Source of the DNA: Treponema sp.
Lineage (GTDB): Bacteria; Spirochaetota; Spirochaetia; Treponematales; Treponemataceae
Assembly: GCA_016294035.1 (NCBI GenBank)
Contig: JAEDCT010000018.1
Span: 1 to 47,383 of the forward strand
Direction: 5' to 3'
DNA: 47,383 nt
How positions within the stretch are numbered: position 1 is the first letter of the stretch; each line of letters starts with the position of its first letter. The notes under the pieces are model-generated. The model did no database searches, was not told the origin of the DNA, and worked only from the letters and a program-made list of their open reading frames with translations. Shown here piece by piece: positions 6,886 to 14,799 of the stretch. Both the position numbers and the translations under genes were made by a program.

Positions 6886-7893
6886 TTAGATATTTCCTAC
6901 TTTAGCCTTATTCTTTTCAATCCATTCCTGAAGCTGAGGAATAGACATCCATTCTGTATTATTGTCTGACGTATAACTGAATCCTTCTGGAACTTTTTTT
7001 CCACCTTTAATTCTTCGTTCAATAGAACTCCATGAACAAATAGCAGGAAGAATTTTAAAATGTTCTGGGTATTCGTATGTATAATATGAATCTTCTGGAC
7101 TAATCATAGCTTCATGAAGTTTTTCGCCTGGACGAATTCCAATCTCTACCTGCTCCGCATTCTTATCAACAGCTGTAGCAATATCACAAATATTCATTGA
7201 AGGAATTTTCTTTACATAAATTTCTCCACCTTCCATATCTTCAAAGGCATGCCAAACCAGCTGAACACCCTGTTCCAAAGAAATCATAAAGCGTGTCATA
7301 CGCTTATCTGTAATTGTCAGTTTACCAGATTTAGCAGTTTCCATAAAATAAGGAATAACCGAACCACGACTTCCCATAACATTTCCGTAACGGACAACAG
7401 AAAACTGTGTTCTTCCGCCAGAGTAAGAGTTACCTGCAATGAAGATTTTATCAGAACAAAGTTTTGTAGCACCATAAAGGTTTACAGGAAGACAAGCTTT
7501 ATCTGTAGAAAGAGCAACAAGTTTTTTTACACCTTTATCAATACAACAGTCAATAAGATTCATTGCACCATTAATATTTGTTTTGATACATTCAAAAGGA
7601 TTATATTCTGCAGTAGGAACAATCTTTGTAGCTGCAGCATGAACAACAAAATCAACATTATCAAGAGCTCGTGATAAACGCTCCTTATCACGAACATCAC
7701 CAATAAAGAATCTAACTCTGTCATCGCCTTGAAACTTCTTTGCCATATTCCACTGTTTCATTTCATCGCGAGAGTAGACAATGATTCTTTTTGGATTATA
7801 TTTTGCTAAAGTCATAGGAACAAATGTGTTTCCGAACGACCCTGTTCCACCTGTAACTAAAATTCTTGCGCCTTCAAACATATTCATATTCAA
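6886..7893 (-). CDS. pseB: UDP-N-acetylglucosamine 4,6-dehydratase (inverting)
   Basis: 335 residues. The NAD(P)-binding loop ILVTGGTGSFGNTFV is near the N-terminus, YSRDEMKQWNMAKKF follows beta2, then VVHAAATKIVPTAEYNPFEC, LSTDKACLPVNLYGATK (the modified T-D-K and Y-x3-K catalytic set of the inverting dehydratases), and GVQLVWHAFEDMEGGEIYV. PseB converts UDP-GlcNAc to UDP-2-acetamido-2,6-dideoxy-beta-L-arabino-hexos-4-ulose, committing carbon to pseudaminic acid. AAGGAG precedes the MNMNMFEG start; any of the three ATGs could serve, the first being best placed. The 125-base gap from rfbH is the largest in this train and may hold a promoter. In Treponema, nonulosonic acids of this class have been found on flagellin, one possible destination. 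Confidence 0.92.
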   Translation of the reverse strand: MNMNMFEGARILVTGGTGSFGNTFVPMTLAKYNPKRIIVYSRDEMKQWNMAKKFQGDDRVRFFIGDVRDKERLSRALDNVDFVVHAAATKIVPTAEYNPFECIKTNINGAMNLIDCCIDKGVKKLVALSTDKACLPVNLYGATKLCSDKIFIAGNSYSGGRTQFSVVRYGNVMGSRGSVIPYFMETAKSGKLTITDKRMTRFMISLEQGVQLVWHAFEDMEGGEIYVKKIPSMNICDIATAVDKNAEQVEIGIRPGEKLHEAMISPEDSYYTYEYPEHFKILPAICSWSSIERRIKGGKKVPEGFSYTSDNNTEWMSIPQLQEWIEKNKAKVGNI

Positions 7894-8018
7894 AATCTCC
7901 TTAAGTATTTCTGAGCAAAGGAAGAATTATGATGTCTTTAAATTCTTCTTAATATTAATTTATTAATCAACTTTGTTCAAATATATTTTCATTTAATAAA
8001 AACTTTCGTTTTAAGTAA

Positions 8019-9347
8019 TTACAAACTTTCCTTAATAACCTTAGCCATTCTATCAATCATGGCATCAGTCATTCCAGGATAAACACCGACCCAGAATGTA
8101 TCGCGCATGATACGGTCTGTTACAGAAAGATCATCAATTACACGATATGCATCAGTTCCGCGAATCTGATCAAAACATGGGTGACGAGTAAGATTTCCTG
8201 CAAACAATGCACGAGTCTGAATATTTGCTGCTTCAATCTTCTTTACAAGTTCCGTTCTGTCTACACCTTCCTTACAAGTAATAAGGAATCCAAACCAGCT
8301 TGGATTACCATTTTCTACAGCCTCCGGAAGAATCAATTTATCCTGCAAACCTTCAAGACCTACTCTAAGTCGCTTAAAGTTTTCCTTACGTTTTTCTACA
8401 AAAGAAGGGATCTTTTCAAGCTGAGCACAACCGATTGCAGCCTGCAAGTCAGTTGCTTTTAAGTTATAACCAAAGTGACTGTATGTATATTTGTGGTCAT
8501 ATCCAAGAGGAAGTGTACCATACTGTTTGTCAAAACGATGTTTACATAAGTTATCTACACCACTAGGACATACGCAATCTCTTCCCCAGTCACGGAATGA
8601 ACGAATAATCTTATGCAAAAGTGGATCACGAGTATACACAGCACCACCTTCACCCATTGTCATGTGATGAGGAGGATAGAAGCTTGATGTACCGATATCA
8701 CCGATTGTACCAGTCTTATATGTTTTTCCATCCAATGTATATTCTGAACCAAGAGCATCACAGTTATCTTCAACAAGCCAGAGATTATGCTTTTCACAGA
8801 AGGCTTTTACAGCTTTTAGGTCAAAAGGATTTCCAAGTGTGTGGGCAATCATAACAGCCTTTGTTTTTGGGCTCAAAGCTGCTTCAAGCTGAGTTACATC
8901 AATATTGTACTGAGGAATTGTTACATCAACAAAAACAGGAACAGCACCATACTGCAAGATTGGAGTTACAGTTGTAGGGAAACCACATGCAACTGTAATT
9001 ACTTCGTCTCCGCGTTTAATCTGACGTTCCTTAAGAAGAGGACTTGTAAGAGTCATGAATGCAATAAGGTTTGCACTTGAACCTGAGTTTACCAATGAAA
9101 CAAATGGAGTACCAAGATATTCGCCAAGCTGTTTTTCAAACTGATCTGTATAACGACCTGATGTCAACCAGAATTCCAAAGTTGCGTCTGTTAGATTCAT
9201 CATCTCTTTTTCATCAAATACACGGCTTGCATAAGAGATACGGTCTCCATCTTTATATTCTGGTTTTACCATATATTTTTTATAATATTCTTTTACTGAA
9301 TTTAAAATTTCTTTTGTTGCTTCTTCTTTTGATTTATTTTCAAACAT
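8019..9347 (-). CDS. rfbH: CDP-4-keto-6-deoxy-D-glucose 3-dehydrase (E1)
   Basis: 442 residues from the ATG at 9347, preceded by TTGGAG; the upstream TTG at 9359 is part of that ribosome site. This is an aminotransferase-fold enzyme whose usual PLP-lysine is replaced by histidine in SFYPPHHMTMGEGGAV, the hallmark of the PMP-dependent E1 dehydrase (also called DdhC/AscC). The cysteine-rich WGRDCVCPSGVDNLCKHRF segment supplies the [2Fe-2S] ligands expected for E1. It removes the C3 hydroxyl of CDP-4-keto-6-deoxyglucose with the reductase E3, on the route to CDP-abequose, paratose, tyvelose or ascarylose. It follows rfbG by a single base. No E3 reductase or final epimerase/reductase gene is present in the window, so the end sugar cannot be named. 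Confidence 0.92.
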   Translation of the reverse strand: MFENKSKEEATKEILNSVKEYYKKYMVKPEYKDGDRISYASRVFDEKEMMNLTDATLEFWLTSGRYTDQFEKQLGEYLGTPFVSLVNSGSSANLIAFMTLTSPLLKERQIKRGDEVITVACGFPTTVTPILQYGAVPVFVDVTIPQYNIDVTQLEAALSPKTKAVMIAHTLGNPFDLKAVKAFCEKHNLWLVEDNCDALGSEYTLDGKTYKTGTIGDIGTSSFYPPHHMTMGEGGAVYTRDPLLHKIIRSFRDWGRDCVCPSGVDNLCKHRFDKQYGTLPLGYDHKYTYSHFGYNLKATDLQAAIGCAQLEKIPSFVEKRKENFKRLRVGLEGLQDKLILPEAVENGNPSWFGFLITCKEGVDRTELVKKIEAANIQTRALFAGNLTRHPCFDQIRGTDAYRVIDDLSVTDRIMRDTFWVGVYPGMTDAMIDRMAKVIKESL

Positions 9348-9348
9348 A

Positions 9349-10410
9349 CTAGTCTCCAAAATATTCTTTTATCTGTTTATCTGTAATTTCTGCGGCAGGA
9401 GTACCACTCTGCACAGCTTTTTCCCATTCAACAATCTTTTCAATAGCCTGTTTGATTCCCCACTGAGGATACCATCCAAGCACTTTCTTTGATTTTTCAC
9501 ACTGCAACTTCAAGAAACTCGCTTCATGAGGAGCATTAGCTTCACTTACATTCTTCCATCCAGCACCATCACCCCATGATTCACAGAACAATGTTGCAAG
9601 TTCACCAGTAGTTACACAGGATTCATCATCTGGACCAAAGTTATATGAACCAACAAATGATTTATTTTCATACTGTGCTTTTGCCAAAGTAAGATAGCCA
9701 CGAAGACATTCAAGTACATGCTGATATGGACGAGTTGAATTAGGATTACGAAGGATAATTTCTTTTCCAGCTTCTACTGCTCGAATACAGTCTGGAATAA
9801 TTCTGTCTGTAGCATAATCTCCGCCACCGATTACGTTACCACTGCGGGCTGTTGAAATTGCAGGTGAAGTTTCTTCATTAAAGAAGGAATTACGGTAGCT
9901 GTAAGTAACAAGTTCTGAACAAGACTTACTGTTAGAATAAGGATCATAACCACAAAGTTCTTCGTTTTCACGGTAGCCCCATACCCATTCTTTGTTCAGG
10001 TAAACCTTGTCTGTTGTAATGTTTACGAATGATTTAACAGTATCACAGGCTCGAACTGCTTCCAAAATATTTACAGTTCCCATAACATTAGTTTCATAAG
10101 TTCCAACAGGATCTTTATATGAAGTTCTGACAATAGGCTGTGCGGCAAGATGAAGAACGATATCAGGAGAAGCTTCTTTTACAGCATTAACCAGTTTTTC
10201 TCTATCACGAATGTCACCTATAATCGATTTCATCTGGGTTGCAGTCTTTGTTGCTCCAAAAATACTAGGATTTGTCGGAGGTTCGAGAGAATAACCGGTA
10301 ACATCCGCACCTGCAAGAACCAAAATACGAGAAAGCCAGGTTCCCTTAAAACCAGTATGACCTGTGAGAAAAACTTTTTTTTCTTTGTAAAAATTTAATA
10401 AATCATTCAT
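9349..10410 (-). CDS. rfbG: CDP-glucose 4,6-dehydratase
   Basis: 353 residues, normal length for the extended short-chain dehydrogenase family. The NAD-binding motif is VFLTGHTGFKGTWLS near the N-terminus; VLHLAAQPIVRTSYKDP and VNITTDKVY (T-D-K in place of S-x-x) precede YDPYSNSKSCSEL, the Y-x3-K catalytic pair. These are the standard marks of RfbG/DdhB. It converts CDP-glucose to CDP-4-keto-6-deoxyglucose. Its ATG overlaps the rfbF stop by four bases (ATGA), and rfbH begins one base after its own stop, so the three genes are tightly coupled. Confidence 0.93.
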   Translation of the reverse strand: MNDLLNFYKEKKVFLTGHTGFKGTWLSRILVLAGADVTGYSLEPPTNPSIFGATKTATQMKSIIGDIRDREKLVNAVKEASPDIVLHLAAQPIVRTSYKDPVGTYETNVMGTVNILEAVRACDTVKSFVNITTDKVYLNKEWVWGYRENEELCGYDPYSNSKSCSELVTYSYRNSFFNEETSPAISTARSGNVIGGGDYATDRIIPDCIRAVEAGKEIILRNPNSTRPYQHVLECLRGYLTLAKAQYENKSFVGSYNFGPDDESCVTTGELATLFCESWGDGAGWKNVSEANAPHEASFLKLQCEKSKKVLGWYPQWGIKQAIEKIVEWEKAVQSGTPAAEITDKQIKEYFGD

Positions 10411-11204
10411 TTTTGATTATTCTCAAAATGACTCCATACATTCCATGGCGCTTTATTTGTCTTCCAAAGTTTATCTAGATCTTCTTTATCTTTAAGCATA
10501 TCCATTGGATGCCAAAAGCCAGCATGTTTATACGCATGAAGTTGACCATCTTTGGCAAGGTTCTGCAAAGGAGCTCTTTCCCACATCATTGTATCAGAAG
10601 TGGAAGGATCAATATAATCAAGCGCCTTGTTTTCACATACAAAAAAACCACCATTAATCCATGCATCACTTGGTTTTTCCTGGAACTGTACAATAGAACC
10701 ATCAGCTTGAATATCCAAAGCCCCAAAGCGACCTTCTGGCTGTACAGCAGTAAGAGTTACCAGTTTTCCAGATTTAGCATGAAAATCAACAAGTTTTTCA
10801 ATATTAACATCACTTACACCATCCCCATATGTAAGCATAAAAGATTCACTACCAATATAATTTTTAGCACGGTAGATACGTCCAGCAGTAAAAGTATCCG
10901 AACCTGTATAAAGCATAGTAACTTTCCAAGGTTCACTACGCATTTTATGTATCTGAACATCATTATTTGCTAAATCAATTGTCATGTCACTATAACGGTT
11001 GTAGTAATTAAGAAAATAATCTTTTATTACGTGTCCTTTGTAGCCTGTAAGAATCACAAAATCATTATATCCATAATGGCTGTATATTTTCATAATATGC
11101 CAAAGAATAGGATATCCACCAATTTCCACCATCGGTTTTGGAATAATCTTAGTTTCTTCACCAAGCCGAGTACCTTTTCCGCCTGCTAAAATCAAAACTT
11201 TCAT
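10407..11204 (-). CDS. rfbF: Glucose-1-phosphate cytidylyltransferase
   Basis: 265 residues. The nucleotidyltransferase signature LILAGGKGTRLGEETKIIPK opens the protein, followed by PMVEIGGYPILWHIMKIYSH, LTYGDGVSDVNI (Mg2+ and nucleotide region) and GGFFVCENKALDYI. Length and motifs match RfbF/DdhA, which makes CDP-glucose from CTP and glucose-1-phosphate. It is the first CDP-sugar gene of the rfbFGH triplet and overlaps the wzt stop by four bases, tying dideoxysugar supply to the exporter genes. Confidence 0.93.
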   Translation of the reverse strand: MKVLILAGGKGTRLGEETKIIPKPMVEIGGYPILWHIMKIYSHYGYNDFVILTGYKGHVIKDYFLNYYNRYSDMTIDLANNDVQIHKMRSEPWKVTMLYTGSDTFTAGRIYRAKNYIGSESFMLTYGDGVSDVNIEKLVDFHAKSGKLVTLTAVQPEGRFGALDIQADGSIVQFQEKPSDAWINGGFFVCENKALDYIDPSTSDTMMWERAPLQNLAKDGQLHAYKHAGFWHPMDMLKDKEDLDKLWKTNKAPWNVWSHFENNQK

Positions 11205-12433
11205 TTTTTTACAAATCCTAATATTGGTTTACTAGTATTGCCTATAGTAAATTTTATACCTATATTATCAGAGTCTGGATTTACTATCCATGAAGTATTT
11301 CTTATTGATGAACTAATCTTTATTTTATAAGAACCAGGAAACAATCGATCATGAGGAAGCTCAAAAAGCAATTCATTCAAACCAACTTTCAACACAGAAG
11401 CTTCAGGGATTCCAAAACCAGTAATATAGGTTTCGTTTAATAATATTCTTCCTCCAAATAAAATATTATCCTGATAGTCTTTTACATTTATAGTACACCT
11501 AATAAAATAATTTTTTGAAAGACTAAGTTCATCTGTCTGAACAACACCATTTTCATCTTCAATTTGTATTTTTTTTACATCGATATATTGATTTGTGAAA
11601 GAACCATCATTTTCCCAGAAGGTTGTTTTGTCATCTTTTGTTATATTAAAATACTGTTTATTATATTCATCAAAGCAATCATTTATATCATCAGTTTTAT
11701 ATATAATTCTGCCCTTTTTTAAAATTATTCCCTTATTGCATAGATTTTTTACAGCATGTTCTTGATGACTTACAAACAACACCGTCCTGCCCTCGCCGGT
11801 ACTCAGCTCGTTCATCTTGCCAAGGGCTTTTTTCTGGAATGCAGCGTCCCCAACGGCAAGAACTTCATCGGCAATGAGGATATCGCTGTCCAGATGAGCC
11901 GCCACCGCAAAGGCAAGACGCACATACATTCCGCTTGAGTATCTCTTTACAGGAGTGTCTATGTGCTCACCGATTTCACTGAATTCGATGATCTGGTCAA
12001 CCTTCTTGTCGATCTCTGATTTTTTCATTCCAAGGATTGCACCGTTCATGTAGATGTTTTCACGGCCTGTCATTTCCGGATGGAATCCCGTGCCAACTTC
12101 CAGAAGGCTTGCAACACGTCCGTTTATTTTTATGTTTCCCTCGGTTGGTGTGGTGATCTGGCTCAGGACCTTGAGCAAAGTTGATTTTCCGGCTCCGTTG
12201 TGCCCGATGATTCCGACTCGGTCACCTTTCTTGATCTCAAAGTTGAGGTCCTTGAGTGCCCAGAATCCTTCCTTGCTGTCCTTATAGGTTGAACCGATTT
12301 TTGCATTAGGGTCCTCTTTACCGAGCAAACGTGCAAACCAGGACTGCATGTCCTTAAAAAGAGTTCCGTTATTTATTACACCCAGGCGATAGTACTTGCT
12401 CAGGTTTTCTACTTTAATTGCTATGTCCGACAT
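11201..12433 (-). CDS. wzt: Polysaccharide ABC exporter, ATP-binding subunit with C-terminal substrate domain
   Basis: From ATG 12433 the product is about 410 residues. The ATPase domain has Walker A GHNGAGKSTLL, the Q-loop region, signature YSSGMYVRLAFA, Walker B ILIADEVLAVGD and the switch His in FVSHQEHAV, the usual set for the Wzt/TagH exporter family. Residues after about 255 form the beta-sandwich C-terminal domain that in O-antigen exporters recognises the end of the finished glycan. Base composition changes sharply near 11750: the ATPase part is GC-richer, the C-terminal part very AT-rich, suggesting domain exchange. Start choice is uncertain: ATG 12433 has no good Shine-Dalgarno, while an in-frame GTG at 12478 has AAAGGAG eleven bases upstream and would add 15 residues encoded by a repeat. 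Partner of wzm upstream. Confidence 0.9.
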   Translation of the reverse strand: MSDIAIKVENLSKYYRLGVINNGTLFKDMQSWFARLLGKEDPNAKIGSTYKDSKEGFWALKDLNFEIKKGDRVGIIGHNGAGKSTLLKVLSQITTPTEGNIKINGRVASLLEVGTGFHPEMTGRENIYMNGAILGMKKSEIDKKVDQIIEFSEIGEHIDTPVKRYSSGMYVRLAFAVAAHLDSDILIADEVLAVGDAAFQKKALGKMNELSTGEGRTVLFVSHQEHAVKNLCNKGIILKKGRIIYKTDDINDCFDEYNKQYFNITKDDKTTFWENDGSFTNQYIDVKKIQIEDENGVVQTDELSLSKNYFIRCTINVKDYQDNILFGGRILLNETYITGFGIPEASVLKVGLNELLFELPHDRLFPGSYKIKISSSIRNTSWIVNPDSDNIGIKFTIGNTSKPILGFVKK

Positions 12434-12454
12434 AAATATCAATTCATCATTCAT

Positions 12455-12514
12455 AATGCATAATTCATAATTATACACTATAAAATATTCTCCTTTAATT
12501 GTGCATTATGCATT
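12455..12514. repeat. Imperfect inverted repeat between wzm and wzt
   Basis: AATGCATAATTCATAATTA (12455-12473) pairs with TAATTGTGCATTATGCATT (12496-12514) at 17 of 19 positions around a loop that contains the AAAGGAG ribosome site (12490-12496, partly in the arm). The surrounding bases are built from ATTATG/ATGAAT repeats. The element separates the ribosome site from the natural wzt start and could fold in the mRNA to limit wzt translation. Confidence 0.55.
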
Positions 12515-12525
12515 CAGCATTATCA

Positions 12526-13389
12526 TTATATAACGTCCACGAAGTTTCTTTCATTTCTTGAAAAAAGAATGAGTCCAAGAATCAAAAGAACAACAGTTTC
12601 TCCAAGACTTACAGCAATCATTTCCGTGGAGATGCTTCCAGCCCCGTAGAATGCCATCCTGAAAAATTCAACAGGAGCACACATGGGATTAAAATATACA
12701 AGAGAGCGGAACATTCCTGGAATCTGGCTCAATGGATAGACAACTGGTGTTGCATACATTGCAAGCTGAAGTCCAAATGCCAGAAGAATATTCAGGTCCC
12801 TGTATTTTGTAGTCAGGGAACTTATTATAAGCCCAAGACTTCCGCCAATCAGACCAACCCACAAAAAAATAAGTGGAGCCGTAAGACACAAAAGGGAAAT
12901 ATTGATCTGTGTTTTCTTTACAAAGACATAGAACAGAATAAACACGCACAGCAGAAGAAACTGAATGAAAAGCCTGATTGCCTCAAAGCCGCACTTTGCA
13001 ACAGGAGCTGTCAAACGCGGAAAATATACCTTACCGAAGATTCCCTGGTTTGCAGTAAAGATGGAAGCACATCCGTTGAGACATCCGGTAAAATATGTCC
13101 AGAGCATTGTTCCTGCATAATAGAACAAGAGCATAGGTATTCCATCCGTACCCACACCTGCCATGGTTCCAAAAACAAATGAATACATTATCGAAGAAAT
13201 AATTGGCTGAACAAGATACCATATAGGACCAAGGATAGTCTGCTTGTACTGGACGGTGAAGTCTCGCCTAATGAACATCAGTATCAAATACTTGTAGTCC
13301 CATACGCTTCTTAAATGCAGGTCAAACAGCTTCTTCTTTGAGGAAATTATTTTGTCCCAGTGTTCTTCTTTGATTTCTTTTTCTTCCAT
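12526..13389 (-). CDS. wzm: Polysaccharide ABC exporter, permease subunit
   Basis: 287 residues with the ABC-2 type exporter layout: a cytoplasmic amphipathic N-terminus (DLHLRSVWDYKYLILMFIRR), RDFTVQYKQTILGPIWYLVQP as the coupling region before helix 1, and six hydrophobic segments ending in VLLILGLILFSRNERNFVDVI. The LGPxW motif and the final F-x-D-V-I are typical of Wzm/TagG-type permeases. With wzt it forms the inner-membrane exporter of an undecaprenyl-linked glycan, probably the product of this locus. It lies downstream of gmd, with a palindromic spacer between (13396-13525). Confidence 0.92.
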   Translation of the reverse strand: MEEKEIKEEHWDKIISSKKKLFDLHLRSVWDYKYLILMFIRRDFTVQYKQTILGPIWYLVQPIISSIMYSFVFGTMAGVGTDGIPMLLFYYAGTMLWTYFTGCLNGCASIFTANQGIFGKVYFPRLTAPVAKCGFEAIRLFIQFLLLCVFILFYVFVKKTQINISLLCLTAPLIFLWVGLIGGSLGLIISSLTTKYRDLNILLAFGLQLAMYATPVVYPLSQIPGMFRSLVYFNPMCAPVEFFRMAFYGAGSISTEMIAVSLGETVVLLILGLILFSRNERNFVDVI

Positions 13390-13395
13390 AATAAA

Positions 13396-13449
13396 CTATC
13401 TCTGATGCAATATTTTTTCCTGCTTAACATATTCTAAGTCATGCTTCAT
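13396..13449 (-). pseudogene. Remnant of a second gmd 3' end
   Basis: These 54 bases read MKHDLEYVKQEKILHQR followed by TAG, matching the last residues of the intact gmd (MKHDMEYVKAERTLHQR) and its stop codon. The DNA copy of the true gmd end begins at 13521 with the same first 15 bases. The copy is diverged at several positions, so it comes from a related gmd allele rather than a fresh duplication. It has no ribosome site and is a recombination scar. Confidence 0.75.
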
Positions 13450-13525
13450 GCGCTCTACGAGCGCTTGCATGATAGGAAATTATTGACGTTTGCGCTCGCG
13501 CGCAAGCGCATCATAATTTTCTATC
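13450..13525. repeat. Palindromic element between gmd and wzm
   Basis: GATAGGAAATTAT (13471-13483) pairs with ATAATTTTCTATC (13513-13525) at 12 of 13 positions, enclosing a near-palindrome TGCGCTCGCGCGCAAGCGCA (13491-13510). A second small hairpin GCGCTC-TAC-GAGCGC precedes it at 13450-13464. The outer stem includes the gmd stop codon. In RNA it would be a strong structure just after gmd and could reduce read-through into wzm or protect the gmd message. Confidence 0.65.
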
Positions 13526-14594
13526 TCTGATGCAAGGTTCTTTCTGCCTTTACATATTCCATATCATGCTTCATCATGATCTTTACAAGTTCTGGGAAGG
13601 TTGTTTTTGTTGGGTTCCAGCCGAGAACTGTCTTTGCTTTTGTAGGGTCTCCGAGCAAAGTCTCGACTTCCGCAGGACGGAAATATTTAGGGTCAACTTC
13701 AATCAACACTTCACCGGTGGCCTTGTTGTATCCCTTTTCATCCACGCCTTCACCCTTGAATTCAATTTCAATTCCAGCTTCACGGAATGCATACTGGCAG
13801 AATTCACGGACACTGTGCTGTTCACCAGTTGCAACTACGAAATCATCAGGCTTTTCCTGCTGCAAAATCAACCACATACATTCAACATAGTCCTTTGCAT
13901 ATCCCCAGTCTCGGAGGGCATTCAGGTTACCAAGATAAAGTTTCTTCTGCATTCCCTGGGCAATTCTGCTTGCTGCCAGTGTAATCTTGCGTGTTACGAA
14001 AGTTTCTCCACGGCGCTCTGATTCATGGTTGAAGAGGATTCCGTTTGAGCAGAACATTCCGTAGCTTTCGCGGTAGTTTTTCATAATCCAGAAACCGTAC
14101 ATCTTTGCAACGGCATAAGGGGAACGGGGATAGAATGGAGTTGTTTCTTTCTGGGGAATTTCCTGGACCTTTCCAAAAAGTTCAGACGTGGAAGCCTGAT
14201 AGATGCGGCACTTTTTTTCCATTCCAAGAAAATGCACCGCCTCAAGAATGCGGAGAACTCCAGTTGCATCACAGTCTGCAGTGAATTCCGGAACTTCAAA
14301 GGAAACCTGAACATGGCTCTGGGCTGCAAGATTGTAGATTTCATCCGGCTCAATTTCGCGGATTATGCGAATCATGCTTTCAGAATCTGTCATGTCACCG
14401 TAATGAAGCTTTACCTTACGATTTTTGTGCATGTCTTCAATGGCATCTTCAAGATAAAGATGCTCTATGCGACCTGTATTGAAAGAAGAAGAACGGCGGA
14501 TGATTCCGTGAACTTCATATCCCTTTTCCAAAAGAAATTCAGCAAGATATGAACCATCCTGTCCTGTGATACCTGTAATAAGTGCTTTTTTCAT
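13521..14594 (-). CDS. gmd: GDP-mannose 4,6-dehydratase
   Basis: 357 residues, full length. The NADP-binding loop is ALITGITGQDGSYLAEFLLE, RRSSSFNTGRIEHLY is the Gmd-specific segment after beta2, ASTSELFGKVQEIPQKE holds the catalytic Thr/Ser-Glu, and YPRSPYAVAKMYGFW the Y-x3-K pair. NHESERRGETFVTRK and WNPTKTTFPELVKIM are also family-typical. It makes GDP-4-keto-6-deoxy-D-mannose, precursor of GDP-D-rhamnose, GDP-L-fucose or GDP-perosamine; the next enzyme is not in the window. It is the first gene of the leftward glycan train, and the 205-base gap to the rightward lipoprotein gene should hold its promoter. Its 3' end overlaps a palindromic element and is duplicated in part at 13396-13449. 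Confidence 0.95.
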   Translation of the reverse strand: MKKALITGITGQDGSYLAEFLLEKGYEVHGIIRRSSSFNTGRIEHLYLEDAIEDMHKNRKVKLHYGDMTDSESMIRIIREIEPDEIYNLAAQSHVQVSFEVPEFTADCDATGVLRILEAVHFLGMEKKCRIYQASTSELFGKVQEIPQKETTPFYPRSPYAVAKMYGFWIMKNYRESYGMFCSNGILFNHESERRGETFVTRKITLAASRIAQGMQKKLYLGNLNALRDWGYAKDYVECMWLILQQEKPDDFVVATGEQHSVREFCQYAFREAGIEIEFKGEGVDEKGYNKATGEVLIEVDPKYFRPAEVETLLGDPTKAKTVLGWNPTKTTFPELVKIMMKHDMEYVKAERTLHQR

Positions 14595-14799
14595 AAACTC
14601 TTAATCCCAAAAAACAGAATACCCCTGATATTGTATTTTTCAGAGATTCCTTATAATAATTCATTATATTTGATATTTCAATAATAATCCACAGTTTTCC
14701 ATTTCTATAGTCATATATATAGAAGAAAACACACTGTTGAACATAATCATTTCTTGTGCAAAAATGTGCTTCGACAACTTTAGACAAGAGAGAGTACTC

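Noticed and set aside
8181..9352. Plus-strand open frames inside rfbH
   Set aside because: They are cysteine- and serine-rich antisense frames without motifs or ribosome sites, opposite a clear enzyme gene.
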